64,000 nucleotides of DNA, taken from NCBI GenBank assembly GCA_022113835.1, contig JAILWY010000011.1, positions 3,906,001 through 3,970,000 on the forward strand, read 5' to 3'. A program made the position numbers and the translations under genes. This document shows positions 35,961 to 47,381 of this stretch, one piece after another. The first letter of the stretch is position 1. Every line of letters begins with the position of its first letter. The DNA comes from Atopsyche davidsoni. Its lineage: Eukaryota; Arthropoda; Insecta; Trichoptera; Hydrobiosidae. Under the pieces are notes generated by a model. The model was not told the origin of the DNA, did not search any database, and worked only from the letters and a program-made list of their open reading frames with translations.

Positions 35961-36469
35961 ATATGGATCAGTGTGAAATATGTTTGCGTTTTAAAAAAAA
36001 TATTTCACACTGCGTGATGTAGTTTGATCATCTATTTGATGTCACAGAAAGGTTCAGTTGGAAACTTTTTATGGAAAAACTGAATGAAAAAATTATTTAT
36101 TTACTCATTATGTCATGTATATTATATCTCAAAATTAAATGTTTTGTGTTATGCTTTTTTTGGACTACCACAATGTGCACATTTCTATTGTACGAAATTC
36201 TACAAAAAACGTTTTAACTAAGTTGGGATCTGCTCAGCGGATACTAAAGAGCTCAAACGTGTTTTAAATATAATAGAAATCATGTCTTCTTAGAATATAC
36301 TTATGTAAAATTACATTTTCTTCACTTCATGGAAAATTAGTAAACATTTGAGTACAAAACTAGGCAATACACGGTGTTCTAAAGCAAGTTGTCTTAATAA
36401 TATTTTTTTTAAATTCAGGCAGTATACTGCATTTTTAATGATAAAAACGCCTTCTTTTCTCTTCGCCAT

Positions 36470-36830
36470 CAATATAAGACGTAATCCTGACTTGGAATAT
36501 CGCATTTTGGGCGAACTCATAAAAAAACCATTCTACATACATTATCTCGGTAGCTATACGCCATTCAACAAAAGGCGGCTCGTCGACGCCAAAAAATGCC
36601 TCAAGTTTCGCAACACCCGCGTTAATGACGCGCCGGCAGACACATTTGGGCGCGTCATTAATCATCGGCCGTACAAAAGGCCCTTTATGCCGGCCGGATT
36701 GTCATCCGAGTCATTAACGAGATGCTGCCTCGGCCGGATACTCTCCTATTGATTCGACTGTAATTTCGTTAAGGGTCGCCGCGGATATTAGAAGAACGCT
36801 CTGCCTCTACGGAGACCTCACACTACGATA
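36470..36830. promoter_or_regulatory. GC-rich island with 13-bp perfect inverted repeat
   Basis: TTAATGACGCGCC (36622-36634) and GGCGCGTCATTAA (36649-36661) are perfect inverses 14 bp apart. A third TCATTAA follows near 36712. TTAATGA is a homeodomain-type word and the pair would suit a dimeric binding site. The 134-codon plus-strand frame and 76-codon minus-strand frame overlap each other and have no domain. Confidence 0.4.
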
Positions 36831-36945
36831 TTAAATAAATCGAGAACAAATTTGGGGTGCTCTGTGTCCATAACATGTACTGCATTGCAGTAGTATACGA
36901 AAATAATCATCAAAGCCGAGACGCCACCTCAGCTGAATGATTCGA

Positions 36946-37356
36946 CTGTAATATATATATATTTTTTTATAGGTTTGGTACCTCGCTTGGTATGTACAAG
37001 GTTTGGCATCACAATTTGGGGAAACTTTCCAAACTAGTCAATCGAAATTGTGCTATATATGGGAGTGACTGAAGCTACACCCCCTGGTTTATCTTCTTTA
37101 TGGTTCCGATGACACGTTTCAAGAAGTCATCCAGTGACTTCATCAACTGTGGGTGTCTCGCCACTGACTTCAGATCATCCAGGCACAGGCCCTCCAGTGT
37201 CTCTGAAGGCTAAATATGGGGCATGAACCCACAATGTGGATCACTGTTTGTGGAGTAATATCATCACAAGGGCATGTGTCAAGTGGAACCTGCGGAGATA
37301 ACTTCTCATCACTCCATGACCCGTTAGGAGCTGGGTTGATTCAAAGCAAATCCCGC
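36946..37356 (-). mobile_element. Non-LTR retrotransposon 3' end, copy 1
   Basis: On the minus strand it encodes TQLLTGHGVMRSYLRRFHL and, in the next frame, a Cys/His cluster (DTCPCDDITPQ, VIHIVGSCP) ending in IKKINQGV and a stop. This is the usual C-terminal zinc-finger end of R1/jockey-type reverse transcriptase proteins. A short untranslated region and an A/T-rich tail follow. It is 5'-truncated and has a frameshift before the Cys cluster, shared with copy 2. About 20 bp seen in copy 2 are replaced here. Confidence 0.8.
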
Positions 37357-38160
37357 AGATATTCCTGTATACAGCTTGTGTACCTTTCATTCCATGTGTC
37401 TATTGTAATTTTTCTCTGGAGATTTTTTGCAAAACTCAGATTGGATATTAGAAGAATGCTCTGTTCAACAAATCTAGACCAGAAAGTTTGCCTACTATGC
37501 CTAAAAGCTCAAACACATTATAATCAAGATATCTATATTCCCACAAACGAAACCAAACTTTACTGGAGGTTTTTAAAACTAATACCATAAATAATAAAAA
37601 TATTTCTATGTTTTACTACGAACACTTTTGTGATACACACTCAATACAGAAATTAACGTGAACTCAAACGTTTCAGTTTCCGTACGATGACTATTTTCAC
37701 ACATTTTATTTGAGTACATCACTCTTCAATGCTTCATGTTGCTACTTAAGAGCAAAAAGTAGCCAACCACGTGGTCTTCAACCATCGTTCAACTATGTTG
37801 ATGTTAATGACGTCATTAAAGATTCGCTGCACTATCCTGGGATGTTACCACCTAGCCAAGTTGCAAGCACGTCGTCTGCACATCTGCGCTGATTCCACGT
37901 GCAGCTCACGTCGGTGCATCCTCACGTCTGTTTCAGTACATTCTGTGGTTGTTTCGAACGAGGGATTTACCTCACCCCGACTTGGAAGAGGGTGGCGATA
38001 GTACGTTTATCCGAATTATGTTCGTGCAGCCACGTTACAGCGCAGATCATGCCGGGAAACCACGATAGAATAATTTATAAAGACAGACATTATACGATAT
38101 GTTTATAACAATTGTACCATTTGAAACTACATCTCCGTTACTAATTACCAATTAGGTCAC
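37357..38160. other. Mixed-composition region with a CRE
   Basis: Moderately GC-rich non-repetitive sequence. A full CRE, TGACGTCA, lies at 37808-37815 within TTAATGACGTCATTAA, a perfect 16-bp palindrome. Plus-strand frames of 60-76 codons overlap here and lack domains. Confidence 0.35.
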
Positions 38161-39515
38161 TGTGCCACTCTAACTGAGCGAGATTTTAAATCTCTATACG
38201 CAAATGTGAAACCGATGTTTCTACATTTTGCCAGAAACAACTCAACTTATATAAAATTCTAGTACAGCTGTTAGTCTTATTGGAATATTACCTTCAAGGT
38301 GTTTTTAACGTAGCGATGATACGAAACAAAGCTTTGACAAGTATGATTATTATTCAAATAAAATATCCACATTTTTCAGCTTGACAGATTCATTGAGTGA
38401 ATTACTTTATAAAAAAAGGGTAAAATGTGGTTTATTTAATGATTATCTATATATTAAAAAAATAATAATTTAGTTTTAAAATTGTACATTTTATGAAAAA
38501 CGATCTAAGAGAACAGGCTTACGTTATTTTAATTAATTGAAAGGTTAATTGATAAAGCGATTAGAAAAAAAAACCTGATTAAGATATGTGCGTAAATTTT
38601 ACACAAAAGTATAATATTTTGGAATGAATACAAGCAAAATTGAATTTGACATCCTATAGAAGAATTTAATTAATGATGTAATCATGAGCTTGCCAGTTTC
38701 AAGAGAACAATCCTAATATCGTACCTTAAAATTTCCTGAAATATATAATATTCTATAAAGACGCTTCGTCAAAAATGACTTTTAAATACCACGTCATTAA
38801 TTTACTGCGGCCTATCAACCCAGAATGTAACATTTGCCTGAAAGACTTCAGTAATTGCGACCTTCATTAGTAGTAACGGAAATTTCTGAACCTAGAATAA
38901 CCAGTTAATTCCTGAAGGGAGTGTCGGTACGTGCTGGCCGGATAATATACTGGGTGGCTCTTGCTACTGTGCACGTGGGGAGACGACGTGACAACCATAG
39001 ATTATACAGTATTCAGAGCCACAGTGTATAGAGGATATATTTTTATTATACAAAAACATTCATTACATAAAAGCCTTTTTTGGAGATGATAAATGTAACT
39101 ATGTTCATATCTTGAAAATCAGACGAATTTATCGAGATTATTAATATTCAACGGGAACACGCCTCGAATGACATATGCGGTTTGTCGGGCTCGTATTTTT
39201 CGTATCTATAAAAATATTTTACCCTATATTAATTTGAAACGAGCAAAGATTTACTTCATATAATTAAGTTATACCCAAAAATAAATATTTAAATGTGTTT
39301 TAGTAATTCATAACTTCGTAGCTTAGAGATTTTAGCTTTTCGATTTTTTGAATATAAGATGAAAACCTTTTTTTTAATATGATTCTTATAGATCAGCCGG
39401 AATGACGAATTGGACGCGTCTTTATACCCAATGAACACATTTTGTTGATATTGTATTTATTAAAACAAAACGTACTATATGTACCTGTTCATTGAATCAA
39501 ATTAATCAATCTAAG
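38161..39515. other. AT-rich spacer with a mixed patch
   Basis: AT-rich apart from a mixed patch at about 38800-39010. No gene seen. Confidence 0.4.
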
Positions 39516-39523
39516 ACATAGAG

Positions 39524-40190
39524 CGAGGGTCCCCCAACCTTTTTGCACCCAAGAGCACATTCTAATATATTTATAGTTGGACATAGTCAATAATACATAC
39601 AATGCACCAAAAATATATTCAATTCCAAAAATAAAATTATTTTTTACATTTTAATGTAAACTAAATAATAAGTAGTATATAAAAGCATACAAATTCTGGT
39701 AATTGGGTCAAATTGGGGCCAAAATACATATATAGCTAAAAATTGCAAACAGGTAAGAATTCGAAAAAATATCAGTTAGGGTCCAGGCTAAGTTAATTAA
39801 AACTTTAATGCATCAAAAATATTTAATTTAAATTTTAATGTCATTATTGGCTGTATTTAAAAATTATCAATATGTTCATCTTTAAGTCAAGATCTGACTT
39901 TCACATAGCTTTTTCTTCACTTTTACCAAAGCAAAAATATCAGAGACACATTCTCATAGATTTCTCCTAACTCGTACTACCGCAAAAATATCAGATTTAT
40001 ATTTATTCAGCAACTTTTCCATTACTGAGACGAAGACAAACCAAACTACACCTATTAGATGCTATTTCAACAGGTTTATATATGATTTTTTGGAAATAAT
40101 TATTATTTTGAAAATATAACGATATATATATTTTTTATTATTTAACTCAAATAATTTTTATATGCATAGGCATAGGATTGAGGACCACTG
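39524..40190. mobile_element. hAT-type MITE with perfect 8-bp target duplication
   Basis: The 667-bp element is flanked by ACATAGAG at 39516-39523 and 40191-40198, a perfect 8-bp duplication as hAT transposases make. Left end CGAGGGTCCCCCAACCT and inverted right end CAGTGGTCCTCAATCCT are diverged versions of the common hAT terminus. The interior is AT-rich and has no coding capacity. Confidence 0.85.
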
Positions 40191-40381
40191 ACATAGAGTA
40201 TAAATTTTTCTTAGCGGAGTAAAAGGTATACTGTAAACTTATTTATTGAATATAGTAAATGTCTTATTCAAATGGAACTTTTAAAATATTCACGTTTATT
40301 AAATTTTGACTATATATTTGAAAAAAATAAATATAGCCTACTGTAGCTGATATTTCAGGGAATAATCGAAGTGAAAACTGA

Positions 40382-40502
40382 CGTGCATGTTGAATTTATT
40401 CCAGTAGTTGGAATTCGGGAGTACAGCCGAATTAGTAAGATAGGACGAACACAATTTCAATGAAATGGTTATTAACCTTATCTAAAGAGAGACAGTTGGA
40501 GA
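40382..40502 (+). repeat. Dispersed repeat Fam-B, best-preserved copy
   Basis: Reads in frame VHVEFIPVVGIREYSRISK then IGRTQFQ and a stop. The tail TTATTAACCTTATCTAAAGA and GACAGTTGGAGA aligns with the 50-kb copy. Function and parent element unknown. Confidence 0.6.
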
Positions 40503-40539
40503 AGTAAATCATTTTAAAAGACAAATACAAATATTAATA

Positions 40540-40880
40540 AAATATTTCATCGAAAATTGCTTCCAACCTCTTCAGGGCGATGCTTTCGTCGAATTCAGTT
40601 CATTAACTTTAATTTAATTTCGCTTTCATCTTCAGGAAGTAATACAGCTTGCTTATTGCTCGGCTTAAGTCGATTCCTATTAGACTGGAAGCCGACGTCT
40701 AAACACTTTACAATGAAAATATCACGAATTCCTGCAGGCGGGGGCAGAGTCAACCGCGTTTCAGGAAAACCGCACAAAACTCAAGACATGTATATTCCTG
40801 AAAGTCAGAACCGGGGGGGAGTTTGCGGGTGCTTCAGCTGCTTCAAAGCAAACTTTATTTGAAATTCAACGAAAACGCAA
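40540..40880. other. GC-richer island
   Basis: Mixed sequence with CCTGCAGGCGGGGGCAGAG. A 101-codon plus frame and a 60-codon minus frame overlap and neither has a domain. Candidate non-coding element. Confidence 0.3.
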
Positions 40881-40986
40881 AGCTAAACATTTAAATAAAC
40901 TTTTTATAGATAATAGACTTATTCTTAAGTAAATTTAAATTTTTTAATTGATATAATTATTTATCAGTAAATATTGTTTTTTTTTT

Positions 40987-41170
40987 ATGATGATAAAAGT
41001 AACTTTGTATTATGTCTTCACGTTGAGTTTATTATATTTTTTGCACGACTAGTTTCGACCAAATAGGCAAAATCATCATCAGATGCATAACTAAACATGT
41101 TTGTTGAGTTATGCATAAAATATAATAAACTCAAAGTGAAGACAGAATACAAAGTTACTTTTATCATTAT
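40987..41170. mobile_element. 184-bp palindromic element (fold-back)
   Basis: The outer arms 40987-41045 and 41112-41170 are 59-bp inverses with about four mismatches (each includes GATAAAAGTAACTTTGTATT or its inverse). The centre holds an inner inverted repeat ATGCATAACT / AGTTATGCAT and a hammerhead-like core on the minus strand. No target duplication is evident. In size and layout it parallels the short Fam-A copies but its sequence is different. Confidence 0.8.
41042..41088 (-). ncRNA. Hammerhead-ribozyme-like core
   Basis: Minus strand, in order: TGCAT (stem I 5' strand), CTGATGA, a helix II region, GAAAC, TA, GTC, then GTGCA (stem I 3' strand). CTGATGA and GAAA are the invariant hammerhead residues. 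GTC fits the cleavage triplet, AC/GT a 2-bp stem III, and TGCAT/GTGCA a 5-bp stem I with one G-U. Against it, helix II is irregular, with an extra T after the core A and a bulge (GA, CC against GG, TC). Hammerheads occur in Penelope-like and other retroelements. Activity untested. Confidence 0.4.
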
Positions 41171-42535
41171 AATAATGGATCTACATCAATAAAATGCAAA
41201 GTTTCTCATTCATCAATTCGAGTTATTGATCAAAGACTGTTTTATTTTATTTTTAAATATAATTTACGACTAGCTTTGGGATAATTTTGTGTATTGTTTA
41301 TTTTATTAAAAAGTTGGCAATAAATGAGTGTCTACATTGTAAGTTTTGTTTTATTATTATTCATAATATTCATCTGGTTTTGCGATTACATTACTTGAAA
41401 TATATTTGAATACGTGTTTACTTAAAACGTTATTCAATAATAAAAATAATTTACAATCTTTTAAATTATTAAAAACAGCAGACAATATTTTATGAAACAA
41501 TAATTGTTTGCTAAGAGGATTTTGTAGCCTACAAGTTCTTTATACTAAATACCAACAAAGTTATACGTTTTTAACAGTCATATTTCATATACAGTATATA
41601 TATTTTTAATTTAAAATAAACTGCTTTAACAATACCAAACATTTCATTATTTTCTTCTTTCATTCTGATACACAAAAAAGTTTTCAGCTGGTTCCAAAGT
41701 AAATCTTTATACACCTACCCCAAAGCGTAATAGGAATTTGCACCCCTGACCAGTAGTTTTGTATGAAACAACCCAAGCGTCACGAAATAGGGTTTCACAA
41801 ATTGTTGTACGTTAATCCATTTAGAAAATACGTAGAAAATTAAACCTTAGAAATCAAGTGTGAATTTCTACCGAATGTTTTTTGTTAATTATATACACAT
41901 CAAATACTAATTAAAAACCTATTCTTTGAGTTCAATCTGAAAAACTAAGTATAAACATTAATTAAATTAAATGGGCAACATTTTTCGCATTTCTTTTCAA
42001 ATGTTTCTTACTTTACCGTTTATGACTTGCAAATACCATTTTTTTTCTCGATAAAACGTTATTCTGCTTTAGATATGCTTGATTTAAAATGATGTTGCTA
42101 ATGTGTACTGCTGTTAGTAATACAGATTAATAGTAATAAAATAACGTTTATAGATGCCATTATAATAACAAAAAAACCACGTCTTGTACCAGTTTTTCTT
42201 AATGCTATACGTAAATTGGTCAGTTTATTTGTATTCAGATATTAAAAAAATTACATCTCAAAAAAATACACTTTAGATAATTCTATGATAAATAAATAAA
42301 ACTGAGACATAACAAGAATGCAAAAAATGCCATCAGTAGTTATCATCGATTTTACCTAAAATGATAAACTAAAAATACGTGACTTTTCATTGAAAATATA
42401 GCACTAACTAACATAAATATTTTTTACATACAAATATAATAGAGTATTTTGAAATATGTAAATTATTTGGCATTGGTTAAACGAGTACAACAAATATGAA
42501 TTGTACGAATGTTTAGATATAAACGTGTGGTAAAA
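41171..42535. other. AT-rich spacer
   Basis: AT-rich; nothing supported. Confidence 0.5.
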
Positions 42536-42790
42536 AATACTCGAAATATTAATCGAGAGAAATTCGTTCTCACATCGATACCCAAACGGAGGCTCTCTCG
42601 TTTTAATGAAAACCTTTTTGCATGTGTACACATCAATTTGCCTGCGTTCCGGTTTGGCTCGAACCACAGCAAAGGGGTGGCTGAACCACCCGAACCGGGA
42701 ATATTACGGAGAAGGAATTTTATCAACCCCACCCTAAAGGTGCAACTTTTATTTAAACTGTCATCAAGTGCGAATACTTTCAAAATTTCG
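42536..42790. other. GC-richer island open on both strands
   Basis: Frames of 95 codons (plus) and 106/87 codons (minus) overlap completely, and none has a recognised domain. The words GGTGGCTGAACCACC (an inverted repeat near 42676) and CGAACCGGGAATATT point to non-coding structure. Confidence 0.3.
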
Positions 42791-42974
42791 GTATAAAAAT
42801 ATATTAAAATAAAACGGATGTAATTGCCTTATAAATTTTAATCATTTTCGTTTTGTTCAAATACATATTTTCTTTATTAATTGTAGTACAATAATTTCAC
42901 TATAGTAGTACTTAATTCAACTTTTTTTTTTTTTTTTTCATAATTGATGATAAATAAATATGTCCTAACTTTCT

Positions 42975-43158
42975 AATATTATTGAGAAAAATACTTGAGT
43001 GATTTTACACATGTTCGTTTTTATTTGTGACCGGTTTCGCCAACCTTTTACGTTGGCATTATCAAACACATTCACTCTGTTTAATAATGCCAACGTCACT
43101 CAAGTATTTTACTCAAAAATATTAAAATGGAATTCCACCAAGTCAAAAATATTGAATT
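42975..43158 (+). mobile_element. Fam-A short copy with 12-bp target duplication
   Basis: 184 bp from AATATTATTGAG to ATATTGAATT. TCCTAACTTTCT flanks it at 42963-42974 and 43159-43170, a perfect 12-bp duplication. The left arm is complete with its hairpin and GACCGGTTTCGCC. The right arm is deleted from GCCAACGT straight to CACTCAAGTATTTTACTC. Confidence 0.85.
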
Positions 43159-43479
43159 TCCTAACTTTCTGTTAATAAAACGCACATTGACATGTTATTG
43201 GTTATATTGTTCATTAGCAAAACATACATTTAATAAAAAAATTGATCTCTTGAAGGTAAAAAAAATTTAATAAAATTATAAAAGTAGATTTTTACAAATA
43301 CGATATGCATTAAAGCCATTTACGACTTAGTTCAATAAAAAAATACATTGCTTTAACTAACTCAAGTGTGAATTCTTCTACACAAATACATTACAAAAAA
43401 TCTATGATTCTGAAATTGCCTTTATTCAATAAAGAGTCTGTTTAGTTTATTAATAAAAATAAATATAAATCAATCTCGA

Positions 43480-43760
43480 ATTAAGGCTTCATCTCTAGCA
43501 CAGCCAAGGCGTGACGTCAGAGCCGCGGAGGTCGCAGCTGAAAAAAACCCTGTGTTGATATTCTTATTTCCTACAGACCCAAGCGAGCTTGGAATATTTG
43601 TTTTGGGAAAATATCAAAAACCACTCGCGGTGGAGACTTTTTTGTAATCGTATTTATGGAAGTGACTGGCGTTTTTCACCCCCGTCGAAAGGCCAGCCCC
43701 TCGGCCCGACGTGTCTATTCTCAGAGATTCCGAGATTTGTTGAATCTAGGCGGAGTGGTA
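43480..43760. promoter_or_regulatory. GC-rich island with CRE
   Basis: Full CRE TGACGTCA at 43512-43519 within GGCGTGACGTCAGAGCCGCG. Further GC-rich words follow (CCCCTCGGCCCGACGTG). No frame. Candidate regulatory element. Confidence 0.35.
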
Positions 43761-44029
43761 CATGATTCGGCATGTATATGTCTCTGGTAGCGCAGATGAG
43801 TGGTGGAGTGCTTACAAAGTGGTGGATTTACTGCGGGGTTGTTGGCAGTTATTGATTTATGCTTCGGCTTAGTGACATTAAGTTGTTTCTAACTTTACTG
43901 TATAAAACATGAACCCGGCAATGTTGAGCGGGATAAATCTTTGCATACATAAGTATTCAATCTATTTTGTGACGTTGTTCAAAATGTATATAAGTAAGAG
44001 TTCGTAATCAAATTAAAATAAGCGAAATT
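43761..44029. other. Mixed spacer
   Basis: Intermediate composition, no features supported. Confidence 0.4.
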
Positions 44030-45430
44030 AAACCTCGTCAACTTTGCACGACTCGTAATTTTCTGCCAAAGCATTTAAGTTTCCCCCGGCTTACAGAGCC
44101 TTAAATTATCGAGAAGGGATTTCTCTGAGCTTCCGTGATTTTGGAATGATATCTGATTGTACGTAAGACCAAATCCACACATTGAAATTCCTTCCAGTCA
44201 TCCTTTTCCCGGAATAGGTCGTCTTTCAGTTCCGGCTGAAAGCACACGGCCCCGATGTAAGCTCTCCGATACTCCCCCACACTCTGGGCTGCATGAAAAC
44301 AGATTCACTGTACAAACTTAATACACACAATTAATCTTTAAAAAAATATAGCATTCTCACAACTGCAGCGTCATTCTGAACAAATAATAATAAAAAAAAA
44401 TTAATTAAAACGCTCCTATAAAACAATTTTCCAATTGAAATTCTTTACGCGATAAACTGCGTTCTCAAAAACACAAATAAACTGTTTGTTTTCATCGATA
44501 TCTTTTTAAAATGGTAGAGCCTAAATAAATGTTTACATACATGTACCAAGGTATATTCTAAATAAATCAACAGATTAAGAATAACTTCTGTGATTAAAAT
44601 ATAATCAACGACACCTTGTTACACTCAAATATATAAGAGATTGCAAAAAAAAAGTTTCTTGTGAGCGTTTTCGCCTTTCAAGCGCCTTTTCAGACTGACA
44701 AGTTATGTTTTAATCTAATGGTTGCGAAAACTGAGTTTTCGGTGAATTGCGGTTGGTACTTTTTTAAGAGATTAGTTGTCCTTCACGCGTATGTCGGGAA
44801 GTACTAAACTGAAAGATCTCGGTGCTGGCCTGTAATAAAACCGCGGTCCCTCGTAAAAGTAAGCTGCGATCCACTGCCCTGCCTATCAAGGGGTATTTTT
44901 TTTAATTCCTTGTTTCCCACAAGGGTGAGACAAGATCGTAGGGATCGCCATGGAAGCCCGTGTTTGAAATAAGGGTGTAAAAATAAATAGGGTTTTTTGA
45001 TGTCCTGTGCTTATACAAAACTAACAATATTGCTTATAATCTGATTGCCAAATAAAACACGCGTTATCGTTATGTAAAAAGCAATGATTATTATATTCAA
45101 AAAATAGTATTTATATAAATAATTATATATATTAAAAAGGTGTTTTGTATTCATTTTAATAATTTATTTGTTTACATTCACATGTGATAAAACAAACGGC
45201 CTCCATTATTTCAAATAACAGCCTTTAGTGGGCGTCCCTTAACCCGGCGCGTCTGCTTTATTACGGCGACACGTACCCACAGGGTTAGGGTTTGGATTAC
45301 CCATACGAGTATGTAATTACCCCATACACCAAGGGTGATTGATGTCGCTATTGAAGGGTTGACGATGTTCTTATATTATTTTGTAATGTGCGGTTATGAA
45401 ATGTTATCACGATCGTGAGTCACGGGTTGA
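44030..45430. other. Three GC-richer patches in AT-rich DNA
   Basis: Patches at about 44030-44300, 44660-45000 and 45200-45430 without reading frames. The last includes CCCTTAACCCGGCGCGTC and the palindrome CATACGAGTATG. A TTAACCC start could hint at a piggyBac end, but no partner was found. Confidence 0.3.
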
Positions 45431-46139
45431 ATTGCGAAATTCGTGAATAGGTGCCTTTTTGTTTGTAAATATATATTACCCTTATTAATATTTACTTTAC
45501 GTATAATATTTTTGGGATATTCAAGTTTTTTATTTGTCAACGTTGAATTAATGAGTGAGTGATATAATCGCGATTACAGAAAATTACTGTCACAAATACA
45601 ATGCGTGTATTCATTAAAGTACTTGCATTGTTTATAAATGTTATATATACTATAAAATCATATTTTTCAATTCATACAGAATAATTGTGTACATGATATA
45701 CATATTCTAACCTTTTCAAAAAATATATCTAGGATTTTTATCATCCATATATATCTTCATATTGTATTTTATACTAATTAACATACTGTTTAGCTTAAAA
45801 ATGATATTTTTCAATTCATACTACATGCTTCAATATTTTATTGTTTTATTAAAATTTCTTTTCATCCCTTAATTTAATTTTGATACTATAATTTTAGATT
45901 GTTTTAATGTGAACCATTTTTATATTAAAATGTTATGAGTAAAAAAAATATTCGAGATATAGCAAAATTTTAAGACTGTCCTATTATTTACTTCAAGTTC
46001 TATCTCTACATATGAAAAACATTTTACAAATTGTGAAAAGGCGTGATCGGATTTTTCCCGTCCCTACTGGTATCACATCACTGTGGTATCACTTAACAAA
46101 TGATAATATATAATTTCAAGGATATTTCATATTCATGAT
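45431..46139. other. AT-rich spacer
   Basis: AT-rich. The 17-base word ATATTTTTCAATTCATAC recurs about 147 bp apart (near 45665 and 45808), too short to define a repeat. Confidence 0.45.
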
Positions 46140-46460
46140 ATTACTTCTGATTATGAAATCGGATCATCCACGGCACAAAAGGCTTGACGTAAATGGGGAT
46201 AGGGCCTATTTCCGCTTGCGTAATGTCACCTAAATGATGTATCGATCTTTCCAAATGAACGTCGCTTGTGTTTTTACAAAGCTTAAGCGATTTCACTTTT
46301 ACAGTTTTTTGTAGAGTTATCTTTTTATTTGAGTTGCTCTCGAGGAGGTTGGTGACCATCTCACATTTCTATCCTGAGCCAGTCTTATTAATTTGGCTAT
46401 GCTCCCGATTTTCAGCCACTGTTTCGAATTCCTTGTTTTGGTCCAATAATAACCTTAAAT
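46140..46460. other. Mixed-composition block
   Basis: Frames of 72 (minus) and 68 (plus) codons overlap, without domains. Unknown. Confidence 0.25.
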
Positions 46461-47380
46461 ATACTATATTTTGAAATTAAGCCAAAGAGAAATGTCCTAT
46501 GCATTTTTTATAATGGTCAAATGTTTACAGTATAAACCAGTTAATTATGATTATCTAAGATATTCTCGGAATATAAAGATGATATATTATTTCATATTCC
46601 ATGGTTTAGGCAATGAATACTAATGTAATGAAAAAAAAACCTGTTATCTGTTATTTTATCATATAAAACAAAGCAAATATAAATGCTGGGCATGTAATAA
46701 TCTGAGCTCGAATATAATTGCCTTTAAGCTTTTCAAAGCACGTGTCAACCTTTCTCACCTGCTTGCGGCCTTGTACTCTGACAGAGTAGTATAGTTTTTA
46801 GACCTTTCGCTTAAATATATTTATCTCAAGAATCTACCTAAGGTTTTGGCGTGGGGCTAAAAATTTATTTTTCTATTAATATGAATTTGTAGCTAGTGCC
46901 TCCAAGAAGAGTCCTCATTTTTAACATTGCATTTTATCTTAAAAATACTAAGTACGAACATAATAACTATTTTTTTTAATGTGTTTATGACTACTGAAAA
47001 AAATATCAAATATCAAGCTATAAGAGTGGACCAATTATCAAAAAAAAATACAAACTGCATATTTGGAAATTAATTTGTAATTTGATCTGACTCAAGTCCA
47101 TTTTTAATTACTTTACAGTGCAGTTTTAAAATACACTAAAATAATATGACTAATCCTGTTATAAGTCTAATTTATTTACTTAACTACAGTGTTATAAAAT
47201 AGTGATCGGTGCCTGTAAAACGTCAAATTATTGTTATTTAAGTTATTCTGAGATTTTTAATTACGTAGAGACTGTAATAAAATATTGCCAATCCTCATAA
47301 CCAAAAATAATTATTTTTAGCAAGACTAAATAAAGCCAAGAAAATTATCTGCATTCAAAATTTATTGAATCGAGAAATTG
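46461..47380. other. AT-rich spacer
   Basis: AT-rich, with a short mixed patch at 46730-46850. No features supported. Confidence 0.45.
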
Positions 47381-47381
47381 A

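Noticed and set aside
36348..36752. 134-codon plus-strand frame as a gene
   Set aside because: It overlaps a minus-strand frame and a palindromic regulatory-like repeat; composition changes abruptly halfway and no family is recognised.
37216..37590. 124-codon plus-strand frame as a gene
   Set aside because: Its first part is the antisense strand of the retrotransposon 3' end; the rest is low-information sequence.
45659..45825. Tandem repeat from ATATTTTTCAATTCATAC seen twice
   Set aside because: The match does not extend beyond about 18 AT-rich bases.
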